From Lycocorax pyrrhopterus obiensis (taxonomy: Eukaryota > Chordata > Aves > Passeriformes > Paradisaeidae), in contig JACSVZ010000008.1 in NCBI GenBank assembly GCA_014706295.1, positions 17,525,659 to 17,589,658 on the forward strand: a stretch of DNA of 64,000 nt. Direction: 5' to 3'. The translations under genes and the position numbers were made by a program. Positions 43,601 through 55,315 of this stretch are shown here, one piece after another. Each line of letters begins with the position of its first letter. Within the stretch, counting starts at the first letter, position 1. The notes under the pieces are model-generated. The model did not search any database, was not told where the DNA came from, and was given only the letters and a program-made list of their open reading frames with translations.

Positions 43601-46600
43601 AGAGAGGTGCACAAAGTCAGAACATAACTCAGGATCAGTCAGCCACTCTTCCTAAAAAAAAGAACAGGTACTGTAATTATCTACATGACCAAGGCCAGAC
43701 TGGATCCCTAAAGTGTGAGGCCTGAGTTTTGGAGGGGTTTCTATTTACTTGAGCTGCTGGATAAACTTGACACTCACATTTAACCTCAGAAACCAAGTCT
43801 CTTGGTTGCAGACATCACATGAACACAGCGGGCTGGGAGCCAGAAATGTCTGACTTCATCTGCTAATTCAGCAAACACAGCACAGCCAAGCAAGTTCCCA
43901 TCATATGAGATGATGAGTCCTAAATTATTACATAAATGCTAAACTGCTGTTATTAGATAGAAATCATTTACTTGACTAGAAAGCAAATAATGAATTTGAA
44001 AAAGAAAGCTGGCTTCCCACTAACACTTCAAATGCACAAATAAAAGTGCACACAGCACACGAAGATATGCAGGGCAGACAACAAAGAAAAGTCACAGTGT
44101 TGCAGGAAATCCTCCCAAGCAGAATTTGAGGAGAATCCCAGGAGGCTGGGTTTATAATCAGCAAACATATAGAAAAGACTGGATCAGAACTGGCTGGAGA
44201 GGACCAAAAGCCTGGAGAAACAGCCAGTGGTAATCTGGAAGGAGGGCTCCAGACCAACATGACCCTAATGCAGACAAAGGAGCTGTTTCTGCACTAAGCC
44301 CTTTTGGGGTGCATGCAGAATGAACTGCTTCTGCTGCTGCAGATGGCAGTCAAGGGTAAGAGGTGCCTGGAGGCATGCTAGGAAGTAAAACTCACACAAC
44401 TGCCTGGGCTAGAACAGGAGACACCTGACAGGGACACAGAATCATTGTACAAGGATCAAAGCAAGGGCAACTGCTGGGCAGGACTTTCTGGATAGGGACC
44501 AGGTATCTGAATCACACATGAACTTCAAGAGGCAGCATGATCATAAGCAGAAGGTTAAATTATTTTAAAAAACGTAACTCGAGAGCTTGAGAAGAGTTAC
44601 TCAAGACTGACTCATTTGAGAGTTTCCACTAAAGGTCCTGTAGAGCCTCTGCCCTCCTTCAGAACTGCTCTAAGATTACAGAACATTTGACATATAAGCT
44701 GACATGTACTGCTCCTCTCCTGCCCAAGATGCTCTTCCTACCTGGGGCTACTGATCAAACCAAGCAGTAGGCACAGCACCTGGGATCTAGTCACAAACCT
44801 GCTGCGGTTTGACCTGCTGAATGCCAGGCACACATCCATTCCCAGATGTTTTGAAGATTACTTCCAAAAGGAGGAGGTTCTTCACATTTCCTATCTTGGA
44901 AAAAACTTCCACAGGACTTAGGAAATAAAAATCTGTTTTTCCCAAGAAATCAAGTACTTCTTGGAAGTCTCTGGCACATACTAGAAACTAGAGCAAGGAA
45001 AAAAAGTCAGAGTTGCTTGTAGAACTTAATCTGCCCAAATGCAACGCTGGTCCAAAATAGCTACACAAGCCTGCATTTCTGGCACAGATTCCAGTCTGAG
45101 AGTTTCCATTTGCTAGATAGTATAGGTCACGTCAGCACCAGACACCTTCAGGATTATCTCCACCTACACACAATTAATCCTTTAAACTTACAGAGTTATC
45201 CACTGTCAACAGCATCTAAAGATCTGACCTTGCAACAGCATAAAGAATATCCAAGACATATCTCCCTCTTTCTAAGTTCATTTTTGCATGCCCCAAGAAA
45301 AAGGGCTTTCTCCTCCCCTCTTCCACTACTTCCTATGTCTCATATAACACTCCCAGCTCTCACATATTCCCGTAAAAGTGCTCCTTGCCCACTGCTAGAC
45401 TTTGCAGCTCCACACCTGCCTTTGGATTTCCAGACACACCTCCCTATCTTCCTTCCTACTGCACTCAAACCAAAGGCAGGCCCCATGCCTTCACCCATGT
45501 TTCTCCACTCCATTCCTGCAGTCGTCCCAAGATCCCAAAGCACATCAGGGTGGCTACATAAGGGCTATCAAACTCTTCTCCAAAGATTTTCACAATTCAC
45601 TCGACCAAAAACACAGGTCTAGATTTTCCAGCCAAATGTGCCAGACAGGAAGCATTGCTATTGCTTGGAAAAATCTCTTTTGTGTCATATCAGTTATCCA
45701 GAATGTCTGGCTATCTGCAATACAGTTTCAGGTTCCTATTTCATGGGGAGGGCCCCTTACAGCCAATGACAAAGATAGATGTCCCTGAACTCTGTTGAAT
45801 CACTTCCAAGTTTCACTTGGCAGTGACTCAGGACCTCTGACAACATGCCACAGCCTGGCAGGATGGGATTGCTGGAAGGCGAATGCAGTCTCCAAACTGC
45901 TTTATGTCTCCTAATGGCAAACCTCTCATCTCTGGCATTCAGGTGTTGCTGCTCCTGCATCACTCAGATCTTGTCTATGAGCCCGGACACAGCTATTTTG
46001 CACTGGCTAACACCATGCTGATTTGACTCTGTGCCGGTAGTGGAATTCAGCTGCATAAATGAATAAATAAAAAAATAACCAGAATGCTCTGACATGTAAT
46101 GACCAGTCTTGCCTCATGTCAGACTATTCCACCACCTGATAGTATGGTGGGATATCTGAGGCAGTGTGATATGACCTGGGCATTTGAGACAGCACAGAAG
46201 GAGACTCACAGGTCAGAGAGGTCCCATCTGCCTCATTGACCCTGTACTATTCCAGAGCCCTGCAGGATTGATTACTCAGGCTCATCCAGTGGCCATCCAA
46301 CGTTTTCCTCAGTGACATGATATGTGCAAGTGGGTGGACAGTGACTTGGCTGCCCCAAGCAGATTACACTCAGGTGTGGATAGCTGATGAGCTGCTTGGA
46401 ACAGATTTTCTCCAGCAGGATGACAAGGGTGCATTGATAACCACCTTCTTTGTGTATGTCATCAAAAGGTTTATTTGTTGTCAAGAGTCAGAGGAGAAAA
46501 GTATCTCCAGGGGGCAATGCTGAGAACTGAGTCAAAAGCTCAAGGTCTCAGGTGCCTGTAGTCCTTCTGCTGATGTTTTTCAGCAGTGTCTCCTCCACCT

Positions 46601-49600
46601 GCCTACAGCCAAAACCATGGCTAACAAGAATGCAGAGGCTCAGTCAGTTTCCAGTGTGAAAAGCTTAAATATTGATAACTAAAAAGTAAAATAACAAATC
46701 CATTAAATTCCTACTTTCCTACTTTGATTGGCTGCTGATCCAGCGCTTGGAGAAAATAATCCACTTTTGAGACTCAATGAAACCTGAAAGGTGATCAGAT
46801 CCTTACCCTGCCCCAAAAGAGATTCTGCAAAACTCCTGAAGTTCCACAAACACTTACGCTTTCGTGTAGTTCAGAATGAAGTCAATGCCCTTCTCATTGT
46901 CAAACTGGATGTCACGAGGCAGTTCACTGTGAGAATGGGCATCGATGCTCAGGGGAAAGCCCGGATGCCACTCCTTCCAGCTGAGAAAATAAGAGAGCTT
47001 TGATTAAACATATAACCTTATCAGCACAGGCGCTGTATCTTTCCTTTACCTCCACTGCTTCGGTAACTCACTGCTCTGAAGGAAGTTTGTGGCAGACTCA
47101 CTTGGGCCGAAGTAAGTGATTTACACCACATCAATACCTACCAGTACCCCGCAGAGTCCCGAAGCACAGTGGAAGGCATCTACTTGGCCACCTACCTTCA
47201 CAAAGCTTGAAGTAACTTAGTATCTGTCATGTTTCTACACACTTGTCACATTTGGTTGAAACTGGCAGTAGCTTCAAATGTATTATGAAAGGAGGGGACA
47301 GAGAGACAGCTGCCCAAGGCATGCTCATTCCTGGGACTACACTTTTGCAGAACTGAGATACAGCAGCTAACACTGCTCAGGCATGTATTTAGATTCCTTC
47401 AAAAGGCACTCTCCAGGAGTCTTGATTCAACTGTTCAACCTCCTAATGGTCATGGCACACATTCTTTGCCCCATTTTTATTTCAAAACAAAAGGAAGTGA
47501 ATTGTAAAGCATACTGTTCCAATGGTATTTCCAAACTGCCTGCCACACACAGACTGCATTGTGTATTATCAGCTATGCATCAGAATTCTAAGTAGCTATT
47601 TCCCTGAAACTACAAATGGTTTTGTCTTCCTTCTTGCATATGTAAATAAAATTTTGTGTCATACCTCTATTTGAACCATATTTTCTTCTGCTCTATTTCC
47701 CGTAATTTTTAAGGAACAGCCTTTCTCATTCAAATTAAATAAACAACACATACACCAAGCCTCAATCCATCAATTCTGAACAGACCCTTTGCCTTGACCC
47801 TTACTCTCCCAATAAGGAGAAACAAGTGCAAGAAACTTTCATTATTTTAACAAAGCACCTCTCTAGCAAAAGGCAATGTCTAATGCCTTTTGGCGTCGCC
47901 CTCTGAGAAAAGACAGAATTTTCTCATTTTGACACAGACTACGAAAAAATGTCTATGTCAGTAGAATATATATATGTGAAATATATATCTATAATATACA
48001 TATGTGAGATTTATATATTTCACAACTGCGTCCTGTTAGCACATTCCAGTTCACTCAAACAGGGACAGATCTTCACTGTACTCTGGTGCAGGCAACAACT
48101 AAAGCTAGCTTGGTTCAGCAGCCAAAAAGCTCCAGTAAAAGCTGACATGTTCAGATCATGTTCCAAAACTGTAGTACTGCTTTTAACAGGCAAATGAAAT
48201 ATGCCTTCAAATCTTCCTTGAAAGCACAGTGGTGTGCCAGAGGGCCCACACAGAGGCTGTATCACTGAATTCCCACTTAGGTCTTCCAGATAGGCTTATC
48301 TGAGGTACAAGTATCTCATAATGCCACTTGCACCAGGATGATCATCATTTACAATGAATTCCATGTAAGTAAAAACCAGATATGGCCAACACAGTAACTT
48401 AGGCTTTCTCTTATCCAGCAGTTGAGTAATTAGAGCCATTTGATAATGTGAACATACCCTGCCAAACTCTGACCTGATGAGGACAGACCCTGGAGCAGTG
48501 GGAAACTCACCGGTACATTTTCTGACGGGACTCGAGCTCTTTGCGTCTATGCTGCTTGAGAATCTGAGTCTTGTCATCTCGGGGGAGCTTTGCTGTTAAC
48601 AGGGAAAAGAGACAGGGCTATGAGGTTCCTCTACCTATCACTGCCCCAGTGTTGAGAAGGACAGCAAAGTTTTCAAGCCTTCAAACTTCTGATCTATACC
48701 TTTTCAAAGTTTCTGTGGGAAATGTTTACATGATCCAATTTAGGACTTTTGAGTAGACACACAGGTCCTTAGAGAATCTGTGAAAGAAGATAAGCTCCTG
48801 ACTTGGTGCTTCCAAGGGGCAATCAGCTCAAGCTAGGAACATCTGTCTCAACTGTATATGAACCCTGGATTTCTAATGTAGATGCTTGCTGTATACATCT
48901 AGTGTTAAATGGTCTGAAGAGGGTCATGGGAACTAATTTTACAGCTCAGTATCTAGGGGAATTTCCATCAATAAGACAAACCACAACATTATTCCAGTTC
49001 ATCTTCTCTGCTAAAAGACACCTCCAGGAAACATCTCTGAGCCTCTCTCCTTTGAGCAATGCTCTCCCCTGTCAGCTTGAGGCAATAATCACATCTTCCA
49101 GTCATGAGAACAGAAAGAAAAAACAATGAGGCTTCAGTTCCACACATTTTGCTCTTCTGACCATGAATTCAATATAACATTAAATAACACAGAGACTTCC
49201 TTAGTGATCAGAGAAAGGGCAAGGTACACAACTCACTTTACATACACAAATGTGGAGGCAGATAAAACCAGCAAGAGTTTCATGACAAAAGCTGCTTGGG
49301 GTTGGAGTTGGAAATATCAGAGGTAATACAGCTGATAACATAGATGGCTAATGGTTACCAGGTGGTTGTGTTCAAGTTACTAACAGAGTTTCACTTGCTC
49401 TTGTCCTTTTCCTCACCATACTCTGAAAGCCACGCAAAGCTGCCTTCCATGGAAGTGTTACAGTTGTTATAAAGCAAATTATGAAAAATGGAAAGACCAA
49501 AAATAAACTGACACATGTTGTCATTATAGGACAAAAGACTTCAAACACAAAATGCCCCAGCGAGAAGTAGCCAAAAATTTAAGGGGAATATAAGCATTTA

Positions 49601-52600
49601 TTTCGTACCACCTCACACTTCTTTCAGCTGTTTTCAGGCACTCATGCTGCAGAACACTACAGTGGCCAACCTACCCCAGGGAGCAGAGAGGGGAACAAGC
49701 AAACATCAGCGACAAATGTCTGCCCAAACCCTGGTCCCGGCAAGTAGGTGTCAGAGACACTTAAAACACTTCTCTCAGTTGGTCCCCCTTACCTGCAGCA
49801 GTCATATCCATCACCCTGCCTTGTCCTGCACTTGACAGTGTGCAAAGAGAATGAATGAAAAGTAAGCTGCTGTTTCAGTTTGCACCTGCTGAGCAGCCTA
49901 CTTTGGGATTTTATTTCACTCTCATGAAAACAAGACAATTTACAGGCAATTAATCATGGGCCACTTAGGAGCTTAGTACGAAACAAACAGGGAGCACTAA
50001 TTCTAATTAGATCAAAAGGGCTTCCAGCAATGGGGATGTGCAGTAGTCAAAAATTTGGCATTAGGGTCAGCCTTCAAATTCAAGACCTGTGTAACAAGCC
50101 AGTGTTAGGACTCTTCCCTGTATGTGCTTCCCAAAACATCCAACCCAACTGCCAGTGCCTAGCTCAACAAGCTGCTCAGAAAGTATTCCTAGTCTGTAGG
50201 GAAAGCCCATTCTCTAGGATGCAGCAGGGTCTTCATTTGAGAGAGAAGACTGGGAGGTACATGGAAAAATGGGAAGGAGAGATGAAAAAATTCCAGGTGT
50301 TCTGCAGGAAATACGGTTTCTTATGGCTCTCACCTCTTCCATCTCGAAGGACAACCTCCTTTTCATCCGTAATCCAGCGGTAACATGGGAACTCCAAATA
50401 GTCACCCACTGGTGTCTTAACAGTGATATACTTAAGGTACCAGTCATCCTGGTACCAGTATTTTCGTTTCTCAATTTTTATTAGCTGAATTTCTCCAAGG
50501 TCTTCTTCCACAATCACATCATAGGAGTCAACCTGCAGAGCAGAATACAGCCAGTGATCCACTGCACATGCAGAAAGCACCACCAGCACTACACAGACAT
50601 ACCTGGTCTTTCCTCACACAACTTTCCAGCTTCTTGTGGGTGAAAAAAGGAAGTCCTATTATTGGACTGCAGTGCAACAGAAACATGAATAAAAGAACAA
50701 ACAATAACACGCAAAACACTCCAGAAACGGAGAAACATTTTTGTATGCAACCTAAAAAACAGTATTACTCCTTGAAATGTTTGCAAGTCTTAGAAAAACA
50801 TGCAGGCCATGAAACCATTCGCTACTCTCCTAGCAATAGCTGAAGGAGGTACTGCTAGGGCACATCTACTCATGCAACTGGAGTGGAAAGATGATAACGA
50901 GATTAAAACATTGCACTAGGAATTTAAAGACCTTTGTGTGCTAGTTATGTGTGCTTCAGACTAAGGACAGTGTCCAGATCACCTGAATCTGCTGTCTTTT
51001 TCTTCCTGGTCTACTTCAGTTCTCCCTTTCTAAAATGAGCACAATGGTACATTTTATGTTTGTACAGCTAAGATTTTTGACAATTATACATTTCATGTTT
51101 GTAAGGCTCAGCTGTATAGAGAAATTTAAGTACAATGTCACTGCTAGATACACGTAGATGTAAGGTTTGAATTAAAGAGCAATATGAATCAGATCCAAGG
51201 AGTTGATAGAAATGTCACATTGACAGCCAACCTTCGGAAGAAATTCATTCCTCTGGTAACAATCTACTTGCCTATATTACAAGTGCCCTAAAATAGTTAC
51301 TGTTGATGTAATGCAAAAAGGACCTGCAATTAACCTAAATGATCTTGAAGCTTTTTAATCTTTTTATGACCATCACAACTCCAATTTTAGTGGGAGTTCT
51401 GAAAGGGAGGGCTCCCTCCTGGTACCTCGTAGCTTCTGCTGCCTCCAAGCCAGCACTGCGATGGGCTCACCTCAGATGACAATTCTGCTAATACAGTAAA
51501 GGTGTGTCAGGTTACAGAGAATGTACAAGGTCCAGTTAAGAACTGACACTTGGTTGCTCAAGATTTCTATGACATTTGTTGTACGAGGTCCCTTGGTAAA
51601 CACCAGGGTGGCTGCCAGAGATGCTGGGAGCTTTTATACAGTTTGAGTGCAGAGTGAGAGAACAGAAGTAATGAAGAGTATTGGACTGTCTAAACTCCTG
51701 TACCATCCTGTTCAAGCAATTTAATCTCATGCAAAACCTAAATCTTCTCTTTTTGAGGAGAGATTCCTACTGACTACTCTTTTTTGGAAAAAGGATGGCA
51801 CAGACAACTCCCCTTTCTAGAAGCACAGAGCACTAAGTGGAAAGAGCTATATCTCCTTTCTGGAAATACATGTGAGTGCATTTCTTTCAACAAAAGCAAA
51901 AAGCAGACGAAAGGGGAACAGGAAGGAAAAAGAGAACTGGGGGACACCATAAAACTCTGAAATCACTCAGCACCAGAGGAATTTACTCAAAAGACACTAC
52001 GCAAAGAAAAGAAACGATGACTTTCAACATTCCCTGTGTCCAGAGCTTGAAGTAAGTCAGAAAAACTACAACTGAGCTACCATTGTGCAAATCCCTTCAG
52101 GCTTTTCCACATACTTTTCCCTTAGTCAACATCTGCCGTGCAAATCTCCTACTCAGATCTAGCCCATGCCCTCCTTCATCACATCTAGTAATATGCACAA
52201 TTTGCAATAATGCAAATGAAGACATTATGAGGATAATGGAACTACAGAGCCTGGCCCAACATTCAGGAAAAAAAAACCTGGAAAGTAGACAAAGACAAAA
52301 TAATACTGCAAAATTCTGCTCATCCACTAAAAAGTGACATTTGTTTTGCAAATGGATTAACAATTGAATTGCTTTGCAGAAAAAACCTTATAAAGATGGT
52401 ACTGAAAGAAACACTAAAGGCAGAACTGTGAAAACCATTGCTACATTTTGCAAACCAACCAAACTCAAAGTCTTCTGGCCTGCTTCAGTTTCATTTTTTT
52501 GGTTCTGTACTGGTATTTTTCTTTTCTTTTCTTTTTTCCTTGCACAACATTTTATTGAGACACACAGTGTTTTGGGCACAATGTAACCTGAATGGGTGCC

Positions 52601-54451
52601 TGGAGAAACATTCCCCAAGAAAACACCCTCAAAATCAAAACTCAGCACATTGTACTGCAAGTGGCCAATGAGCCGGACACTTTACGGAACACAGAGTTAT
52701 TCTCATTGTCCACAATAAATACATGCTGAAAAACAGACTGTGTATTTGTTGCTACTATCATCCATGCCCTCTGTTCATTGCTCCCTCATGCAGTGGATGT
52801 ATCTCTGCTCCTGCTGGACCTGGTCCCACAGCAGCTCACCAGTTACTGCTAGGCAGATACTGAAAGCTCCCATCGTGGCATTTTCTCCCTGTGACAGGAT
52901 CCAGTGCAACTGAATGCCCAGAGTACAGCCAGGCTCTCCATCAGAGCCACCTGAAACCCTCTTTTGCAGCCCAGGAATAAGAGCAAACTGCCTGGTCACT
53001 AAGACCCTGGTGGTGACCTCCTCAGCTGGGCAGGGCTCAGCCCTCCCGGGAGAGCACCCTAACCATAAGTTTTCAGGACAGTCTGAGGTCTCCTTCAACC
53101 TCTCTTGCTAATGTTGTTCAGTTTTGCCTCAAGTATATGACTACTCAGCAGATAAGAGATAAACAATGATTGGATGTCCATTTGGGAAATTCAGGTACCA
53201 AGGTTCTAAGCTAATGAATGTTTAATCATGAAAGAAAATTAACTTCAATAGCAGTGGCTGGTAAATGGGTGACCACAGGTACACATGCCATCAACACCTA
53301 CTCAAAACGCTGACTTCTGTTAAGTATGTCCATGCTGTTTAACACAGAAGAGACCATGGACCTAATTCAGGCTGTGAACCACATGGCTGAAAAAACACCT
53401 CAAGGCAAAGCAGCACCATGACAGTGAAGACTCACTTGTACATGTAGTGGTAAGTTTAACTGCCAAACTTCTGAATACCTTTCTAAAACTTTCAAAGCTG
53501 TTTATATCTCATCAGACCTTCTAGAAATGGTGAATTTGGTTTCCAAGTAAAATACACATTTTGGAAAAGGGAAAAAAGAAAGGTCTCTTATTTCCAGAGT
53601 GGACAATAAACAAATAAATAAATGCCATTCTAAACCAGTGCTCAGAGGATAAGCAATTACATTTGGATAGTCCAAATACTGTGATAGGACCACAGAGAGG
53701 ACAGGGCACAGCACACAGCAGAAATCTAGGTTAGGCAGAAGAGCACAGCTCATAGCCCAGCCACAACTTCATTCGCACACATTCATGCTGTTTTTCAGCT
53801 TTCATTGAAGTTGCCCTACGCATTTCTCTTGGAAGGCATTGTAATTCTCACTGGATGTTCTTACCTCTTAGTTTAATTCTTTGGAGATAACAGGGCTCTG
53901 GCTATTAGTAAAGACTGACCCTGAACATCGACTATCAACAGGAAACGCACAATTTTTTTTTTAGTATTTGTAAAGAAAGTACGAGGAGATCTGAAAGCCC
54001 ATTGTAAGCGAGAACCGTCTTTCCCAACGCCTGACTAACCATAGCCAGAGCTAAATCCTAGAGCAGGGATGCGAATGACGGGCGGCCGGGGAGGGCAGCG
54101 GGTACCTCAGTCTCAGTGTCCCGGTCCGGAGCATCGGCACACGGACACGAATTTAAAGAAAGCCAGCCCTGCCCAGCCCCTCGAGACGCCGGACAGGGAG
54201 CGGCCGAGGTGCCGCTGATGCTCCACCGCCCGCGGCATCGCGGGCGAGAAAGGCGGCGGACGGTGCGCGGTGCGGGCCGGGGCAGCGCCCGCGGGACTCA
54301 CCGCGCCGCGCTCGAAGTCGTTGTAGAAGGGCTTGTCCAGGAGGTGCCTCTCGCTGCAGCCCGCCGTGCCCTGCAGGGTCAGGTACACGTAGTCGTCGGT
54401 GCCCGCGAACCACTGGCTGCCCGTGGCCACCGTGACGGTGTAGGACGGCAT
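28503..54451 (-). CDS. ALOX5: Arachidonate 5-lipoxygenase, complete 14-exon gene
   Basis: Non-heme iron dioxygenase that converts arachidonic acid to 5-HPETE and then leukotriene A4, working with FLAP at the nuclear envelope. The 14 exons total 2025 bases including the stop, giving 674 residues, the same length as human. Residues 1-112 form the C2-like PLAT domain, with calcium-site residues D19, D20, N44, D45, E47 and membrane tryptophans W14, W76, W103; the rest is the catalytic domain. Iron ligands are H368, H373, H551, N555 and the C-terminal carboxylate of V674 (Ile in human). The FY cork (F178, Y182) and the ERK site S664 (YLSPDR) are conserved. Changes at regulatory sites: T272 for the MK2 serine, VKAS524 for the PKA RKSS motif, KNKK at 654-657 for human KKKQ. 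The start ATG has A at -3. All introns are GT-AG and no frame is broken. Numbering counts the initiator Met. Confidence 0.98.
29716..29886 (-). CDS. ALOX5: ALOX5 exon 13
   Basis: 171 bases encoding [20 protein letters not shown] through LSQFQDKE. Acceptor TGTGCAG, donor GTAAGT. Confidence 0.98.
31050..31260 (-). repeat. CR1 LINE 3' end in ALOX5 intron 12
   Basis: Plus-strand text AAATCATAGAATATCTCAAG, TTGGAAGGGACCTATAAGGA and TCACCTAGTCCAGCTCC is the reverse complement of a CR1 terminus. Upstream in the element, the minus strand reads the CR1 3' coding-like remnant [18 protein letters not shown]. Confidence 0.92.
31785..31885 (-). CDS. ALOX5: ALOX5 exon 12 (iron ligands H551, N555)
   Basis: 101 bases encoding [20 protein letters not shown] through [12 protein letters not shown]551 and N555 are iron ligands. 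Acceptor ATTTAG, donor GTAGGA. Confidence 0.98.
34076..34197 (-). CDS. ALOX5: ALOX5 exon 11
   Basis: 122 bases encoding [20 protein letters not shown] through GMRGVKAS. S524 aligns with the human PKA site, but the -3 arginine is valine. Acceptor CATGCAG, donor GTAAGG. Confidence 0.96.
36703..36881 (-). CDS. ALOX5: ALOX5 exon 10
   Basis: 179 bases encoding [20 protein letters not shown] through KVWEAIK, with the active-site A-N pair found in 5-lipoxygenases. Acceptor CCTGCAG, donor GTAAAA, ending in phase 2. Confidence 0.97.
37922..38000 (-). repeat. CR1 internal fragment in ALOX5 intron 9
   Basis: CACCCAGCTTGGTGTCATCT and GTGAACTTACTGAGGATGCA match a well-known CR1 3'-region block in antisense orientation. 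The ends are unclear. Confidence 0.65.
38560..38646 (-). CDS. ALOX5: ALOX5 exon 9
   Basis: 87 bases encoding [16 protein letters not shown] through ECGLFDK. Acceptor TTCTCAG, donor GTAGGT, both phase 0. Confidence 0.97.
38870..39073 (-). CDS. ALOX5: ALOX5 exon 8 (iron-ligand histidines)
   Basis: 204 bases, residues 328-395. Contains the HxxxxH iron-ligand pair H368 and H373 within [12 protein letters not shown], and [14 protein letters not shown]. Intron 7 before it is only 99 bases. Acceptor TTTCAG, donor GTTAGT. Confidence 0.98.
39173..39319 (-). CDS. ALOX5: ALOX5 exon 7
   Basis: 147 bases encoding [20 protein letters not shown] through VPIAIQ. The acceptor CCTACAG is preceded by a 15-base T tract. 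Donor GTGGGC. Confidence 0.97.
40041..40213 (-). CDS. ALOX5: ALOX5 exon 6
   Basis: 173 bases encoding [10 protein letters not shown] through LEEEVK. Contains LERNLT272, the position of the human MK2 phosphoserine. Acceptor CCTTTAG, donor GTACAG, phase 0. Confidence 0.97.
42808..42920 (-). repeat. Probable ancient CR1-type fragment in ALOX5 intron 5
   Basis: CTAAAAGCCAAAAGGGACCA, then CTGACCTCCAGCACAGCTCA and CAGTAATTCC, resemble in order an old amniote CR1 3' end (GGGACCATTGTGATCATCTA, TCTGACCTCC). Heavily diverged. Confidence 0.45.
43099..43205 (-). CDS. ALOX5: ALOX5 exon 5
   Basis: 107 bases encoding [20 protein letters not shown] and on to ISNTIS. W202 corresponds to human W201. Acceptor TTTTTAG, donor GTGAGT. 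Confidence 0.96.
46858..46980 (-). CDS. ALOX5: ALOX5 exon 4
   Basis: 123 bases encoding [16 protein letters not shown] through [10 protein letters not shown]178 and Y182 are the FY cork residues that close the human active site. Acceptor TTCTCAG, donor GTAAGT. Confidence 0.96.
47960..48030. repeat. AT-rich simple repeat in ALOX5 intron 3
   Basis: Repeated ATATATAT and TGTGAAATATAT units. Low complexity. Confidence 0.7.
48511..48592 (-). CDS. ALOX5: ALOX5 exon 3
   Basis: 82 bases encoding [20 protein letters not shown] and following residues: the link from the PLAT domain to the catalytic domain. Acceptor TTAACAG, donor GTGAGT. Confidence 0.96.
50334..50532 (-). CDS. ALOX5: ALOX5 exon 2
   Basis: 199 bases encoding [10 protein letters not shown] through VVLRDGR. 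Contains W76 and W103, membrane/coactosin-contact tryptophans in the human enzyme. Acceptor TCTGCAG, donor GTGAGA. Confidence 0.97.
54302..54451 (-). CDS. ALOX5: ALOX5 exon 1 (codons 1-50)
   Basis: Encodes [20 protein letters not shown] and on to YNDFERGA, the first half of the PLAT domain. The donor is GTGAGT after ...GGCGCG, phase 0. Sits in very GC-rich sequence. Confidence 0.97.
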
Positions 54452-54651
54452 GGTCCCCCCGGCGCGGCTCGGCTCGGCTCTGCACGGCCCCACCGGCGCT
54501 GCTGAGCCGCGCTCCTGTATTCGCCCGGACCCTGCCCAGCGCTGCCGCCTTCTCCGCCACCGCACGGGCGGCTCGGCGCTGCCCGCCCCTTCCCCAGCCC
54601 GGCACACCTACCCCGGCCCGCCTCTGCCGCACCGCTCCGTGCTGCGCCGCG
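54452..54651 (-). promoter_or_regulatory. ALOX5 core promoter and 5' UTR in CpG island
   Basis: Very GC-rich, CpG-dense sequence with no TATA box directly above the ATG, as in human ALOX5. GC boxes: GGGCGG at 54566-54571 and CCCGCCCC at 54582-54589 (Sp1-type, either strand). Next to the ATG on the minus strand are repeated GAGCC units. The CpG-dense zone runs from about 54.06 to 54.8 kb and so covers exon 1. The transcription start cannot be placed. Confidence 0.7.
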
Positions 54652-54805
54652 CCCCTGTCCTGGCACAGCAGCCCCGCACCCTGAATTCCAGCCCTGCCCC
54701 GTGCCCCTGTCCTGTCTCAGCAGCCCCTCACCCTGAATTCCAGCCCTGCCCCGTGCCCCTGTCCTGGCACAGCAGCCCCGCACCCTGCACTCAGCCCTCT
54801 CCGTG
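54652..54805. repeat. 52-bp tandem repeat, about 3 copies, in ALOX5 upstream region
   Basis: Units begin CCCCTGTCCTG at 54652, 54704 and 54756. Units 1 and 2 share CACCCTGAATTCCAGCCCTG and CCCCGTG; units 1 and 3 share GGCACAGCAGCCCCGCACCC. Unit 3 decays at its end. The array starts about 200 bases above the ALOX5 ATG. Confidence 0.92.
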
Positions 54806-55183
54806 CACCTGCTCCCCGCCAGCACGCTTTACACACAGCCCTCCACACTCTTAACTTTCCTCTTGACTACATTCCACAGGTTCGCAACTCAACACAGAGT
54901 CCAGAGCTCTCGGCTTTGCAGCACACTGCTCCGCATAGTATTCCTGCTCCTGCCAGGCACAGCTCACCTCGGCACAGCCCCGTGTGCCTCACCACCTCTA
55001 CGCTTACAGGATTTCACCTTAAACTGCTCTGCACTCTGTAACCTCATCTCCAAATCACCCCAGTGTGCAAGCATACGTGCTCTTCTGTGTGCTCCTTACA
55101 CTCACACTACACTGACACCACACACTACACACTGCATATTCCCCACTCTCTTCATCATCCAAAGTTCATCACTCTATCACAGC

Positions 55184-55315
55184 ACCACAGAATCGTTAAG
55201 GTTGGAAAAGACCTTTAAGATCATCAAGTTCACTCAAATTCATCATTAGACCATGTCCTTAAGTGCCAAATCCATGTGTTTTTTGAACATTTCCAGGGAT
55301 GGTTACTCACACTCC
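55184..55315 (-). repeat. CR1 LINE 3' end upstream of ALOX5
   Basis: CACAGAATCGTTAAGGTTGG, AAAAGACCTTTAAGATCATC, ATTAGACCATGTCCTTAAGT and TTTCCAGGGATGGTTACTC follow the CR1 3' terminus in antisense orientation. Confidence 0.92.

Larger units (their letters stand above)
28683..54301 (-). other. ALOX5 introns 1-13
   Basis: Intron lengths in gene order: 3769, 1741, 1530, 3652, 2885, 721, 99, 223, 1678, 2505, 2190, 1898 and 1033 bases, all GT-AG. Apart from CR1 fragments in introns 5, 9 and 12 and an AT-rich patch in intron 3, they hold nothing I recognise: no nested gene, snoRNA or miRNA hairpin was identified by eye. Confidence 0.8.

Noticed and set aside
45110..45622. 170-codon plus-strand open frame inside ALOX5 intron 4
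   Set aside because: Composition is low-complexity Ser/Pro/His/Thr from a C/T-rich stretch; no recognisable domain.
52775..53098. 107-codon minus-strand frame in ALOX5 intron 1
   Set aside because: No family resemblance and no convincing splice sites; treated as chance.
54113..54854. Several 130-160-codon Arg/Ala/Pro-rich frames on both strands
   Set aside because: They arise from GC-rich, stop-poor CpG-island sequence around ALOX5 exon 1. Only the frame encoding the 5-LOX N-terminus matches a protein.
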